DNA of 64,000 nucleotides, from NCBI GenBank assembly GCA_024401355.1, contig JAKSLF010000011.1, forward strand, positions 22,363 to 86,362, given 5' to 3'. The DNA is from Bacteroidales bacterium (lineage in GTDB: Bacteria > Bacteroidota > Bacteroidia > Bacteroidales > Marinilabiliaceae). The notes under the pieces are model-generated. The model had not been told where the DNA came from. It was given only the letters and a program-made list of their open reading frames with translations, and ran no database searches. The position numbers and the translations under genes were made by a program. Below are positions 54,893 through 63,555 of the stretch, piece after piece. Within the stretch, counting starts at the first letter, position 1. Each line of letters opens with the position of its first letter.

Positions 54893-55105
54893 TCACACTT
54901 CCGACGTGATATATGATAACACATATCGTGGCGACTGAAAAAACAATCCAGAATCAGGATCTGACAATAATTCATACGTTCTCGAACCATACACTTTTGA
55001 CATCGCATCTTCAACTGTATAGTTATTTTCTTCTACTAATATTTGAATAATCTTCGCTGTCAGCTCAGTCTTCAAATACACAAATTCTGATTGAGAGATA
55101 TTCAT
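54893..55105 (-). CDS. Small protein, third gene of the DUF3990 module
   Basis: A 70-residue protein, mostly helical, with the pattern SQSEFVYLKTELTAKIIQIL and TYELLSDPDSGLFFQSPRYV. Small proteins of this kind commonly accompany DUF3990/DUF3791 genes in Bacteroidales. Its ATG overlaps the DUF3990 stop by 4 bp. It has no signal peptide or catalytic motif. A role as an antidote or regulator of DUF3990 is inference. Confidence 0.75.
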   Translation of the reverse strand: MNISQSEFVYLKTELTAKIIQILVEENNYTVEDAMSKVYGSRTYELLSDPDSGLFFQSPRYVLSYITSEV

Positions 55106-55578
55106 ATCTTTCGCAACAATTTAATTGCACGTTCTGTTCCAAAAAAATATTGATAAGTTATACCCTTCATGTATTTCAAGTTCTGAAGGAATTGCTCTAA
55201 TGTAATATCTCCTGCTTCATATTTCCCTATCTGTACTCCGACTCTATCATTAGCTATCGGTCCGTATACAATATCATAATCATGTGCCGGAGTCGATAGT
55301 TTGTTGTTTCTGTTCAAAAATATAAATTCAGCCCATTCTTGAGTATAGGCATCAAATAATTTGGTCTTATATTCACCTGAAAACAAACACTTTTCGTCAA
55401 ATTCAAAAGTATTCATCACAGCTACGCCTCCTTCAGTTATTGCCTTGAATTCACCCATTCTCATAGCCTGAGCCTTGTCTTCTGACAAATAGAAGCCCTT
55501 GCCAAAGTCCTTGTTGGGTCTTGATATATTCAAATCTATCGCTTTTATATCTATCGTAGAACCATGGTACAGTATCAT
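55102..55578 (-). CDS. DUF3990 family protein (ADP-ribosyltransferase-like fold)
   Basis: A 158-residue protein. It begins MILYHGSTIDIKAIDL; the following DFGKGFYLSEDKAQAMRM (about residue 25) and HDYDIVYGPIANDRVG (about residue 105) are the DUF3990 signature. The H-G-S and G-F-Y-L-S elements resemble the NAD-binding H-Y-[E/Q] ADP-ribosyltransferase fold. Enzymatic action on protein or nucleic acid is predicted but not shown. It overlaps both neighbours by 4 bp (ATGA), so the three genes form one translationally coupled unit, as expected for a toxin-antitoxin-like or regulatory module. Confidence 0.85.
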   Translation of the reverse strand: MILYHGSTIDIKAIDLNISRPNKDFGKGFYLSEDKAQAMRMGEFKAITEGGVAVMNTFEFDEKCLFSGEYKTKLFDAYTQEWAEFIFLNRNNKLSTPAHDYDIVYGPIANDRVGVQIGKYEAGDITLEQFLQNLKYMKGITYQYFFGTERAIKLLRKI

Positions 55579-55796
55579 TTCAACTCTCCTCCTTTCCTTT
55601 GACAGAAAATAGTCAGACTTCTTATCATCTCTTCAATAGGCTGAGTATGCATAACATCGTAATACTCATATGTAAGCCTTATAGCACCATACCTATTGAG
55701 ATACCTGAATGCCTCGGCTTCAGATATAGAATAGTGTTTGGCAAAATGGTATACCATTACCACCAAATATTCTGATATGTCTCTTATGCTATACAT
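55575..55796 (-). CDS. DUF3791 family protein, first gene of the DUF3990 module
   Basis: A 73-residue protein: RDISEYLVVMVYHFAKHY, EAEAFRYLNRYGAIRL and the C-terminal IFCQRKGGELK are typical of DUF3791. It has no signal peptide. Its 5-prime end and promoter are duplicated at 56359-56490. Small DUF3791 proteins regularly precede DUF3990; an antitoxin role is inference. Confidence 0.82.
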   Translation of the reverse strand: MYSIRDISEYLVVMVYHFAKHYSISEAEAFRYLNRYGAIRLTYEYYDVMHTQPIEEMIRSLTIFCQRKGGELK

Positions 55797-55894
55797 TTTT
55801 ACCTATTTAATATTCACATTGCTCCGATCTTCCACGAAACACGGCAAAGATAACAATAATTAACTAACAATATACTCCTTCCCAATATCTTTTC
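55762..55894 (-). repeat. 133-bp duplicated segment, intact copy
   Basis: It contains the first 12 codons of the DUF3791 gene, its leader and its promoter (-7 box TATCTTTG at 55852-55845). It is about 95 percent identical to 56359-56490, in the same orientation, 597 bp away. Confidence 0.9.
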
Positions 55895-55926
55895 TGCAAA
55901 AGACAGCAGCATTTTGAATATATCAA

Positions 55927-55957
55927 TTGACTAAAACAGAAAAAATCATTACCTTTG
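55927..55957 (+). promoter_or_regulatory. Promoter for the antitoxin gene
   Basis: TTG (55927-55929), a 20-bp spacer and TACCTTTG (55950-55957). The leader before the ATG at 56029 is about 65 nt. Confidence 0.7.
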
Positions 55958-56028
55958 TCCCCAAGGGTGCTAGTCGCTCATATACATCCTAATAGATAGA
56001 CAAGATCAAAACAAAGCAGCAAAATAAC

Positions 56029-56304
56029 ATGTGCACTTTTAATTTAAAAATGAACGATGCTTTGGTGGAAGCAGTTCGTCCTACTTTCAAGACCAAGGAG
56101 GCTGTCAATGAATGGTTGCAGAATCAGGCTACTCTTTTGCTGCAGCAGATTGTTGCGCGTCAGAACTCAAAAGAGGCTAATGATACGACATCACCAGCAA
56201 AAGAACACTCTGCATGGGTTCAGTCTATGGCAAAATATCGTCGCCTTGCTCCAATGGACGACAAGACTGCAATGTTGGATTCTTTGGATGAACGTTTCAA
56301 ATGA
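56029..56304 (+). CDS. Type II antitoxin-like protein, partner of a truncated PIN toxin
   Basis: A 91-residue protein. FNLKMNDALVEAVRPTFKTK and EAVNEWLQNQATLLLQQIV form the short DNA-binding and dimerisation part common in Bacteroidales antitoxins that precede PIN toxins. The C-terminal WVQSMAKYRR and ALDSLDERFK-like end would bind the toxin. Its stop overlaps the start of the PIN frame (ATGA, 56301-56304), the usual coupling. The toxin is cut short (see next feature), so the antitoxin is probably an orphan. Confidence 0.85.
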   Translation: MCTFNLKMNDALVEAVRPTFKTKEAVNEWLQNQATLLLQQIVARQNSKEANDTTSPAKEHSAWVQSMAKYRRLAPMDDKTAMLDSLDERFK

Positions 56305-56423
56305 AAGTTTTAATTGACACGAACGTACTTCTCGACTTCTATTGTGAGCGAGATTACTACCAAATATTCCGATACATCTCTTATGCTATAATTTTTACCT
56401 ATTTAATATTCACATTGCTCTGA
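56301..56423 (+). pseudogene. Truncated PIN-domain toxin (VapC-like), only the first 20 residues remain
   Basis: The frame reads MKVLIDTNVLLDFYCERDYY, which holds the first conserved Asp (IDTNVLLD) of PIN ribonucleases. From 56359 on it is replaced by a copy of the DUF3791 5-prime region, giving a 20-codon junk tail before a stop at 56421-56423. The other acidic active-site residues are absent, so no toxin is made. Confidence 0.9.
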
Positions 56424-56490
56424 TCTTCCACGAATCACGGCAAAGACAACAATAATTAACTAACAATATACTCCTTCCCAATATCTTTTC
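56359..56490 (-). repeat. 132-bp duplicated segment, decayed copy
   Basis: A copy of 55762-55894. A one-base loss destroys the DUF3791 start codon (ATACAT to ATA-AT), and the -7 box has changed to TGTCTTTG. It is joined directly to the truncated PIN gene. Confidence 0.9.
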
Positions 56491-56822
56491 AACAAACCCC
56501 TCCCAAAATCAACTTTGACCATTTGACCGTGACCATTCCACGTTTTCTGCATTATAGTCCAAAAAGCTTATCTTCTTATTAGTTAAAACGCCAATCCCCC
56601 ATGTTAATTTCAGCACCTCTCCTTTAATAACATTTAATTATCTTTCACAATTAAAGCCTCCTCGACTTCCGACACTTTTCTCGGAGGGATAACGGTACCT
56701 TACCGTACCCTTACCATACCTTTTTGACTCCATTAAAAACGACATCTCTTTAACTCACTTTAACAATGGTCATGGTCAAAATTGCAAAACACAATTTCAG
56801 CCTTTTTTTAACAATTGATTAA
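56491..56822. other. 332-bp intergenic region with repeated TACC and TGACC motifs
   Basis: No coding frame. TTGACCATTTGACCGTGACC (56515-56534) and TGGTCATGGTCAA (56767-56779) are inverted relative to each other, about 240 bp apart. An 11-bp-period tandem (CGGTACCTTAC, CGTACCCTTAC, CATACCTTTTT) covers about 56693-56725. A weak hairpin (AAATTG/CAATTT) lies near 56780-56800, and could terminate ATPase no. 2. Confidence 0.55.
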
Positions 56823-58154
56823 CTAATACTCCACCTCTTTTAAGTATCTTTTCAGCAAAAAAGCACAAAAGTACGGGAATGTAATGATACCTTTGCTCTC
56901 TCCAATATTTGCATTAGCCAACTTGATGCCAACACTAATGTCTCCATACTTGTCCGATTCTATCAATGTCTTCAGCGATTTTGCACGACCATTATTCGAT
57001 TTTACTTCTACAGGCACCAGCGATTTCTTGGTCCTTACAAAGAAGTCCTGCTCTAGAGTAGAATCTTCACGCTTATAATAATAAAGGTCATAACCACTTT
57101 TGACAAGTGACTCGGCAACAATATTTTCATATAAAGCTCCCTTGTAGACACCAAAGTTCCTGTTTGCTCTCAAGTCTTCCTGCGACTCTTCGTCCAAACT
57201 TGCTATCAGCAGTCCCGAGTCTGCAAAATATATCTTGTATTTCAACTCGTCATAGTTGCCACGCAAGGGCAGTTCGGGAAAATTCATGCAATAGCAAACG
57301 TTTATTATCCCGGCATCGCTGAGCCATTCTATGCATCCCCAATAGTCCTTGAAACGGGCGCCCGTCGCCACTTTTGATATTTGGAATTTCTTGTTGTCTT
57401 TCGAAAGCTGCACAGGTATGTGGTTAAACACGTTCATGATGCGTGCCTGCTCTATGCCACTGGCATATTTTCTTACATCTTCTTTGTAGTCCAACAATAT
57501 CTGGTTCTGCATCTGCAATACGCCTTCAAAACTATTCTTCTCTATGTAACTTGCCACAATAGCTGGCATTCCACCCAATATACAGTAATCATTGAAAAAT
57601 TGAGAATAGACTTGCATCTGAGTATCCGAGAACGGCTTTTGACTACGCATGTTGTCCAGCATTTCGTCTGCCGCATCTCTACGGCCTTTTGCCCAGAGAA
57701 ATTCCTCAAAATCCATCGAGTGCATTATGTAGTCTTCTTTATAGCCAACGCTATTGCTCTCTATCATCTTGTAGTTTATACCCAATAGCGATCCACTGCA
57801 TATCACATCATAACGACCATCTATCGAGAAAAACTTAAGCGATGTGGCTATGTCAGGAAACGACTGCACTTCGTCAAAAACTATCAACGTATCACCTGGA
57901 ATAAAATTCACCTTGTCGTCTATCAGCGATATATTCTTGGTTATTTCATCAGCCCCATATCCATCACGAGTTATTGTTCTAAATGCTGGAGATGAAATAA
58001 AGTTGATAACAATGCAACTTTTGTATGTCGAACCAAATTTACAGATAGACTCAGTTTTCCCTATCTGTCGAGCTCCCTTTACAATAAGTGGCTTCTTTTT
58101 CTCAGAAACTTTCCACGCTCTGAGATACCGGTCTATTTTTCGCTCTAAATACAT
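56823..58154 (-). CDS. AAA/DUF4143 ATPase no. 2
   Basis: A 443-residue paralogue of the ATPase at 48027-49340. Walker A is VKGARQIGKTESICKFG (about residue 26), Walker B TLIVFDEVQSFPDIAT, then ICSGSLLGINYK, SMDFEEFLWAKG and YCILGGMPAIVASYI. The C-terminal nuclease-like fold has EDSTLEQDFFVRTKKSLVPVEVKSN. The start at 58154 (MYLERKID) is chosen because a -7 box lies at 58180-58173, which rules out an upstream start at 58175. It has the same gene order and an upstream 33-bp-period array as its paralogue. The function is unknown. Confidence 0.9.
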   Translation of the reverse strand: MYLERKIDRYLRAWKVSEKKKPLIVKGARQIGKTESICKFGSTYKSCIVINFISSPAFRTITRDGYGADEITKNISLIDDKVNFIPGDTLIVFDEVQSFPDIATSLKFFSIDGRYDVICSGSLLGINYKMIESNSVGYKEDYIMHSMDFEEFLWAKGRRDAADEMLDNMRSQKPFSDTQMQVYSQFFNDYCILGGMPAIVASYIEKNSFEGVLQMQNQILLDYKEDVRKYASGIEQARIMNVFNHIPVQLSKDNKKFQISKVATGARFKDYWGCIEWLSDAGIINVCYCMNFPELPLRGNYDELKYKIYFADSGLLIASLDEESQEDLRANRNFGVYKGALYENIVAESLVKSGYDLYYYKREDSTLEQDFFVRTKKSLVPVEVKSNNGRAKSLKTLIESDKYGDISVGIKLANANIGESKGIITFPYFCAFLLKRYLKEVEY

Positions 58155-58172
58155 GGCTTTTTCTCTTTTGCG

Positions 58173-58202
58173 CAAAGTTACTTATTTTCAACACAATAAC
58201 AA
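58173..58202 (-). promoter_or_regulatory. Promoter for ATPase no. 2, overlapping the repeat array
   Basis: On the minus strand TTG (58202-58200), a 19-bp spacer and TAACTTTG (58180-58173). The -33 TTG is the edge of repeat copy 1. The leader is about 12 nt. Confidence 0.75.
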
Positions 58203-58281
58203 AAAGATGAGCGAATTTTCCCCACTCCACCACAAAAAGATGAGCGAAATTTTCCCATTCCACCACAAAAAGATGAGCGAA
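58200..58281 (-). repeat. 33-bp-period direct-repeat array upstream of ATPase no. 2
   Basis: Three perfect 16-bp units (plus strand CAAAAAGATGAGCGAA) start at 58200, 58233 and 58266, exactly 33 bp apart. The spacers between them are similar (CCAC-rich). The first unit begins at the promoter -33 box. The unit sequence differs from that of the array at 49347-49495 apart from a shared AAAAAG core, but period and placement agree. Confidence 0.92.
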
Positions 58282-58418
58282 TCCATCTCCTCATCCACCC
58301 ATTTTTAACACCCAAAACACGTACTCTCAACCTACCCACACCCTACCCTTACCTTATTCTATATTTAGTCTCCGAATGTTTTTTCAGCATATTCCTTTAT
58401 AATATACCAAATTTTCAT

Positions 58419-58426
58419 TACCTTTG
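58419..58426 (+). promoter_or_regulatory. Candidate -7 box for pfp
   Basis: TACCTTTG, 58 bp before the pfp ATG; a TTTA occurs at the -33 position. The rest of 58282-58483 shows no gene. Confidence 0.5.
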
Positions 58427-58483
58427 CATGCCTTTCGGCAAAATACACTTAAACAAAAGTAAAACACAAAATATTTTTTCAAG

Positions 58484-60124
58484 ATGAACAAAAGTGCACT
58501 TCAGATTGAAAGAAGCAAGTATCAGCCTAAGATTCCTGCTTCTATCAACGGCGCTACAAAGCTCGTTGAAGGCAAGGCTACTGAATCTGTAGCCGACCAG
58601 GCCGACATCAAGAAACTCTTCCCTAACACTTACGGTATGCCTATCGTTACTTTCGAAAACGGTGCTGGCAACGCTACTGCTAAGGAGTTCAATGTAGGTA
58701 TCATCCTCTCTGGCGGTCAGGCTCCTGGCGGTCACAATGTCGTTTCTGGTATCTTCGACGGCATCAAGAAGATCAACGCTAACAACAAGCTCTACGGCTT
58801 CCTCGGCGGTCCTTCTGGCCTCGTTGACCACAAGTACATCGAACTCACTTCTGACATCATCGACGAATACCGCAACACTGGTGGTTTCGATATCATCGGC
58901 TCTGGCCGTACTAAGCTCGAAGAGGTTGAGCAGTTCGATAAGGGTATCGAAATCTGCAACAAGCTCGGCATCAAGGCTGTCATCATCATCGGTGGCGACG
59001 ACTCTAACACCAACGCTTGCGTTCTCGCTGAATACTACCTCCAGAAGAAGACTGGCATCCAGGTTATCGGCTGCCCTAAGACTATCGACGGCGACCTCAA
59101 GAACGAGATGATCGAGACTTCTTTCGGTTTCGATACTGCTACTAAGGTCTACTCTGAGGTTATCGGTAACATTGAGCGCGATGCCAACTCTGCTAAGAAG
59201 TACTGGCACTTCATCAAGCTCATGGGCCGTTCGGCTTCTCACGTTACTCTCGAGGCTGCTCTCCAGACTCAGCCTAACGTCACTCTCATCGGTGAGGAAG
59301 TTGAGGCTAAGAACCAGACTCTCGACGACGTCGTAACTTATATCGCTCAGGCTGTTGCCAACCGCGCTGCTAAGGGTCTCAACTTCGGTACTGTCCTCGT
59401 TCCAGAAGGTCTTATCGAGTTCATCCCTGCTATCAAGAAGCTCATCGCTGAGCTCAACGATATGCTCGCTGCTAACCAGGCTGAGTTCGACACTGTAGCT
59501 GCTGACGAGAAGATCAACTACGTTGTTAGCAAGCTCTCTAAGGAGAATGCTGAACTCTTCAAGTCTCTTCCTACTACCGTTTCTACTCAGCTCGCTCTCG
59601 AGCGCGACCCACACGGCAACGTACAGGTTTCTCTCATCGAGACTGAACAGCTCCTCGCTGAAATGGTTGCTAAGAAGCTCGCTGCTTGGAAGAAGGAAGG
59701 TAAGTTCGTTGGTAAGTTCGCTACACAGCACCACTTCTTCGGTTACGAAGGTCGTTGCGCAGCTCCTTCTAACTTCGACGCTGACTACTGCTACTCTCTC
59801 GGTCGCGTAGCTGCTCTCCTCATCGCTTCTGGTAAGACTGGTTACATGTCATCTGTTCGTAACACTACTAAGCCTGCTGCTGAATGGCTCGCTGGTGGTA
59901 TTCCTATCACTGCTATGATGAACATGGAGAAGCGTAACGGTAAGATGAAGCCTGTTATCCAGAAGGCTCTCGTTAAGCTCGACGGCGGTCCATTCAAGTA
60001 CTTCGCTTCTAAGCGCGACGAGTGGGCTATCGAGACTGCTTACGTTTACCCAGGCCCAATTCAGTACTTCGGCCCAGCTGAGGTTGCTGACCAGCCTACT
60101 AAGACTCTTATTCTCGAGCACTAA
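58484..60124 (+). CDS. pfp: Diphosphate-fructose-6-phosphate 1-phosphotransferase
   Basis: A reversible, pyrophosphate-dependent phosphofructokinase of glycolysis. The 546-residue protein is the long PFP type. [15 protein letters not shown] is the first phosphate-binding motif, [11 protein letters not shown] (about residue 168) contains the GGDD pyrophosphate signature in place of GGDG, and [10 protein letters not shown] (about 203) replaces the ATP-type [18 protein letters not shown] and [14 protein letters not shown] follow. Codon use is strongly biased (many CTC, GCT, AAG), as in highly expressed genes. Confidence 0.95.
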   Translation: MNKSALQIERSKYQPKIPASINGATKLVEGKATESVADQADIKKLFPNTYGMPIVTFENGAGNATAKEFNVGIILSGGQAPGGHNVVSGIFDGIKKINANNKLYGFLGGPSGLVDHKYIELTSDIIDEYRNTGGFDIIGSGRTKLEEVEQFDKGIEICNKLGIKAVIIIGGDDSNTNACVLAEYYLQKKTGIQVIGCPKTIDGDLKNEMIETSFGFDTATKVYSEVIGNIERDANSAKKYWHFIKLMGRSASHVTLEAALQTQPNVTLIGEEVEAKNQTLDDVVTYIAQAVANRAAKGLNFGTVLVPEGLIEFIPAIKKLIAELNDMLAANQAEFDTVAADEKINYVVSKLSKENAELFKSLPTTVSTQLALERDPHGNVQVSLIETEQLLAEMVAKKLAAWKKEGKFVGKFATQHHFFGYEGRCAAPSNFDADYCYSLGRVAALLIASGKTGYMSSVRNTTKPAAEWLAGGIPITAMMNMEKRNGKMKPVIQKALVKLDGGPFKYFASKRDEWAIETAYVYPGPIQYFGPAEVADQPTKTLILEH

Positions 60125-60152
60125 TATCGTCTTTCCGACATATTAAATACTG

Positions 60153-60175
60153 AGCCCGCCGTCCTTCGGCGGGCT
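60153..60175 (+). terminator. Rho-independent terminator after pfp
   Basis: A 9-bp GC-rich stem AGCCCGCCG...CGGCGGGCT with a 5-nt loop, followed by TTTTT. Confidence 0.9.
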
Positions 60176-60249
60176 TTTTACCTATATTATATAACTTTCT
60201 TTTCCCAGTCTCGTATCACAATACAGATTCATTTCACATCAAAAACAGA

Positions 60250-60744
60250 GTGACTATGCAACTCAGAAAGGTGACCACTGTTGTCGAAATATCTTCCGAC
60301 ACAACTTCTGAAGACGCCCTCCACGAGACGCTCAGAAATGCCGCTGCCGAGGCCGCACACATGGCCTACGCTCCCTACTCCAACTTCCACGTCGGAGCAG
60401 CTGCTCGACTCGCCAATGGCGAAATCATAACCGGCAGCAACCAGGAGAACGCCGCCTACCCTAGCGGACTCTGTGCCGAGCGAGTGACGCTTTTCTACGC
60501 CAACGCTCACTACCCCAATGTCGCTGTCACTCACCTCATGATCTATGCCGAAAATGCCGACGGAGTTCTACCAACTCCTATCACTCCTTGCGGAGCTTGC
60601 CGACAGGTCATCATCGAAAAGGAAACTACACAAGGCTCGCCTATCGAGATTTGTCTCGCCGGAGCCGATACTACATATATTATAAGTAGCGCCTCACAAC
60701 TCATGCCACTCTCTTTCTTGCCCGATTCTCTCAATCAAAAGTAA
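60250..60744 (+). CDS. cdd: Cytidine deaminase
   Basis: Deaminates cytidine and deoxycytidine in pyrimidine salvage. The 164-residue protein has APYSNFHVGAA, the zinc and catalytic motif GLCAERV (His replaced by Cys, as in tetrameric enzymes) and TPCGACRQV with the two zinc cysteines. The ATG at 60256 (MQLRKV) is an alternative start. The N-terminus is about 20 residues longer than usual. Confidence 0.93.
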   Translation: MTMQLRKVTTVVEISSDTTSEDALHETLRNAAAEAAHMAYAPYSNFHVGAAARLANGEIITGSNQENAAYPSGLCAERVTLFYANAHYPNVAVTHLMIYAENADGVLPTPITPCGACRQVIIEKETTQGSPIEICLAGADTTYIISSASQLMPLSFLPDSLNQK

Positions 60745-60806
60745 GACAGATAAAGCATTGTGTAAAAAAAACAGACTCAATAGCTACAACAACAACAGAA
60801 AAATAT

Positions 60807-60814
60807 TAATTTTG
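60807..60814 (+). promoter_or_regulatory. Candidate -7 box for the thrS operon
   Basis: TAATTTTG, 54 bp before the thrS ATG. The -33 box is not clear. Confidence 0.4.
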
Positions 60815-60867
60815 CACCCGAATAGAAGCCACGTTGTATGTGGCCTCGCAAAAGACTAAAACAGAAT

Positions 60868-62817
60868 ATGATAAAGATTACTTTTCCAGACGGCTCAATG
60901 CGCGAATTCGAGCAGGGCACTACAGGTATGCAGATAGCCGAGGCTATCAGCCCTCGACTCGCTAAAGAGGTTCTCGTCATTGAGGTGAACGGTCAGTTGT
61001 ACGACCTCAGCCGTCCTATCAATGAAGACGCAGCCATCAAACTCTACAAGTGGGAAGACAAGGAAGGACAGCATGCTTTCTGCCACTCTTCTGCTCACCC
61101 CATGGCTGAAGCTCTCCAGGCTCTCTACCCTAATATGAAGTTCGGCATCGGCCCAGCTATCGAAAACGGTTTCTACTACGACGTAGATCCAGGCGAAGGC
61201 AATGCTATCAAAGATAGTGACCTCAAGGCTATTGAGGACAAGATGAAGGAACTCGCCAAGAATAAGAGCGAATACGTTCGTTGCGACATCTCTAAGGACG
61301 AGGCTCTCAAGCTTTTCGGCGACAAGGGCGAGATCTACAAGACTGAACTTATCAGCGAGCTCGAGGATGGCAAAATTTCCCTCTACAAGCAGGGCAATTT
61401 CACCGACCTCTGCCGCGGACCACATATCCCTAGCACCGAGCCTATCAAGGCTGTTAAGGTTCTTAGCGTTGCCGGAGCATACTGGCGTGGCGACGAAAAG
61501 AGACCACAGCTCACTCGTCTCTATGCTATCACTTTCCCTAAGCAGAAGATGCTCGACGACTACTTGGTTCTCCTCGAAGAGGCTAAGAAGCGCGACCACC
61601 GCAAGATAGGTAAGGAAATGGACCTCTTCATGTTCTCCGACATGGTCGGCAAGGGTCTCCCTATCTGGCTCCCTAAAGGTATGTCTATCCGTTTGCGTCT
61701 CCAGGAGTTCCTCCGCAAGATTCAGAACAGCTACGACTACCGAGAGGTTCTCACTCCACCTATCGGAAGCAAGAATCTCTACATCACTTCTGGACACTGG
61801 GATCACTACGGCAAGGATAGCTTCCAGCCTATAACCACTCCTGAAGAAGGTGAGGTTTATATGCTCAAGCCTATGAACTGCCCTCACCACTGTACTGTTT
61901 ACAAGAATTCACCACGTTCATACAAGGATCTTCCTCTCCGCATCGCTGAGTTCGGTACTGTTAGCCGCTACGAACAAAGTGGCGAGCTCCACGGCCTTAC
62001 TCGCGTACGTAACTTCACTCAGGATGACGCACACATCTTCTGCCGTCCTGACCAGGTTAAGCAGGAGTTCCTCAACGTTATGGACATCATCAGCGTCGTG
62101 TTCAAGGCTCTCAACTTCGAGAACTTCGAGGCACAGATCTCACTCCGCGACCCTAACGACCACGAGAAGTACATCGGTACCGACGAAAACTGGGAACGCG
62201 CAGAAAGCGCTATCGTTGAGGCTTGCAAGGAAAAGGGACTCCCTGCTGTTGTAGAATACGGCGAGGCTGCTTTCTACGGACCTAAACTCGACTTCATGGT
62301 TAAGGACGCTATCGGACGCCGTTGGCAGCTCGGTACTATCCAGGTCGACTACAACCTCCCAGAGCGTTTCGACCTCGAGTTCATGGGCTCCGACAACCAG
62401 AAGCACCGCCCTGTGATGATCCACCGCGCTCCTTTCGGATCACTCGAGCGTTTCGTTGCCGTTCTCATCGAACATACAGCAGGCAAATTCCCACTCTGGC
62501 TCACACCAGAACAGGCTGTCGTACTCCCTGTGAGCGAAAAATACAACGAATATGCTGAAAAAGTTGCAAAATTGCTGAAAATTGACGATATTCGCGCCGT
62601 TATTGACGACCGCAACGAAAAGATCGGTAAGAAGATACGTGACAATGAGTTAAAGCGTATCCCTTATCTCTTGGTTGTTGGAGAACGCGAAGCCGCTGAA
62701 GGCACTATCAGTGTACGTAAGCAAGGTGGTGGCGATCAGGGCGTTATGACAATTGCTGAGTTCGCTAAAATGGTTAACGACGAAGTAAAGGCTATAACTT
62801 CTACTTTCACTAAGTAA
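60868..62817 (+). CDS. thrS: Threonine-tRNA ligase
   Basis: Charges tRNA-Thr. The 649-residue protein starts [14 protein letters not shown] in the TGS domain. An editing domain follows with [12 protein letters not shown] (zinc-binding His-x-x-x-His) and YDVDPGEGN. The class II catalytic core has KPMNCPHHC (zinc Cys), [20 protein letters not shown] and [17 protein letters not shown], and an anticodon-binding domain starts near residue 545. The ATG at 60868 is the family start; an upstream in-frame ATG at 60838 adds ten residues that do not fit. It heads the thrS-infC-rpmI-rplT unit. Confidence 0.96.
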   Translation: MIKITFPDGSMREFEQGTTGMQIAEAISPRLAKEVLVIEVNGQLYDLSRPINEDAAIKLYKWEDKEGQHAFCHSSAHPMAEALQALYPNMKFGIGPAIENGFYYDVDPGEGNAIKDSDLKAIEDKMKELAKNKSEYVRCDISKDEALKLFGDKGEIYKTELISELEDGKISLYKQGNFTDLCRGPHIPSTEPIKAVKVLSVAGAYWRGDEKRPQLTRLYAITFPKQKMLDDYLVLLEEAKKRDHRKIGKEMDLFMFSDMVGKGLPIWLPKGMSIRLRLQEFLRKIQNSYDYREVLTPPIGSKNLYITSGHWDHYGKDSFQPITTPEEGEVYMLKPMNCPHHCTVYKNSPRSYKDLPLRIAEFGTVSRYEQSGELHGLTRVRNFTQDDAHIFCRPDQVKQEFLNVMDIISVVFKALNFENFEAQISLRDPNDHEKYIGTDENWERAESAIVEACKEKGLPAVVEYGEAAFYGPKLDFMVKDAIGRRWQLGTIQVDYNLPERFDLEFMGSDNQKHRPVMIHRAPFGSLERFVAVLIEHTAGKFPLWLTPEQAVVLPVSEKYNEYAEKVAKLLKIDDIRAVIDDRNEKIGKKIRDNELKRIPYLLVVGEREAAEGTISVRKQGGGDQGVMTIAEFAKMVNDEVKAITSTFTK

Positions 62818-62883
62818 CCTTTTCGGCTCATAATAAGTATATAACAAAAAACAATAAACTAACGATTTAGGAGGACAAGAGCT

Positions 62884-63486
62884 ATCGAACCTAATAACTA
62901 CAACGACCGCAACTCACAGGGTCAGCAGGGACAAAACAATTCACGCCCTGCATCAGCACCTAAGCGCAACGAGGATGAGCATCGTATCAACAACCGCATC
63001 CGCGTTCCTAAGGTACGCCTCGTAGGTGACAACATCGAAAACCCAGGCGTCTACCCTACGGCCGAAGCTTTGAAGATGGCAGACGACATGGATCTTGACT
63101 TGGTCGAGATCTCACCTAACGCCGAACCACCTGTATGCCGTATCATCGACTACCAGAAGTTCCTTTATCAGCAGAAAAAGAAACAGAAGGAGATGAAGGC
63201 TAATGCAGTCAAGGTCGTTGTTAAGGAGATTCGTTTCGGACCTCAGACCGATGACCACGACTACGAGTTCAAACTCCGTCACGCTAAGGAATTCCTTCAG
63301 GGCGGCGACAAGGTTAAGGCATACGTCTTCTTCAAGGGACGTTCCATCCTCTTCAAGGAACAGGGAGAAATACTTCTCCTCCGTTTCGCCAACGACCTCG
63401 AAGAATTGGCTCGCGTCGACCAGATGCCTCGACTCGAAGGTAAGCGCATGATACTCATGCTCAGTCCTAAGTCACAAAAGAAATAG
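62884..63486 (+). CDS. infC: Translation initiation factor IF-3, AUC start codon
   Basis: A 200-residue IF-3. [17 protein letters not shown] and [13 protein letters not shown] form the N-domain start; [51 protein letters not shown] and [13 protein letters not shown] follow. No in-frame ATG, GTG, TTG or CTG exists between the stop at 62860-62862 and residue 63. A perfect AGGAGG (62869-62874) stands 9 nt before an ATC at 62884, giving MEPNNYND. IF-3 is known to use rare AUU-type starts for autoregulation in other bacteria, so AUC is the likely start. It lies 66 bp after thrS. Confidence 0.93.
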   Translation: MEPNNYNDRNSQGQQGQNNSRPASAPKRNEDEHRINNRIRVPKVRLVGDNIENPGVYPTAEALKMADDMDLDLVEISPNAEPPVCRIIDYQKFLYQQKKKQKEMKANAVKVVVKEIRFGPQTDDHDYEFKLRHAKEFLQGGDKVKAYVFFKGRSILFKEQGEILLLRFANDLEELARVDQMPRLEGKRMILMLSPKSQKK

Positions 63487-63555
63487 TCTATTGACAATTC
63501 TTTTTGCCAATGACTTTATAATATTGATGCTTCAATTATCTAAATAGTTTGTACA

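Noticed and set aside
58418-59734. 438-codon open frame antisense to pfp
   Set aside because: It is a shadow of the highly biased pfp codon use; it lacks any recognisable motif and is Leu/Ser/Val-rich.
60895-61890. 331-codon minus-strand frame opposite thrS
   Set aside because: It is antisense to a clear tRNA synthetase with normal motifs throughout.
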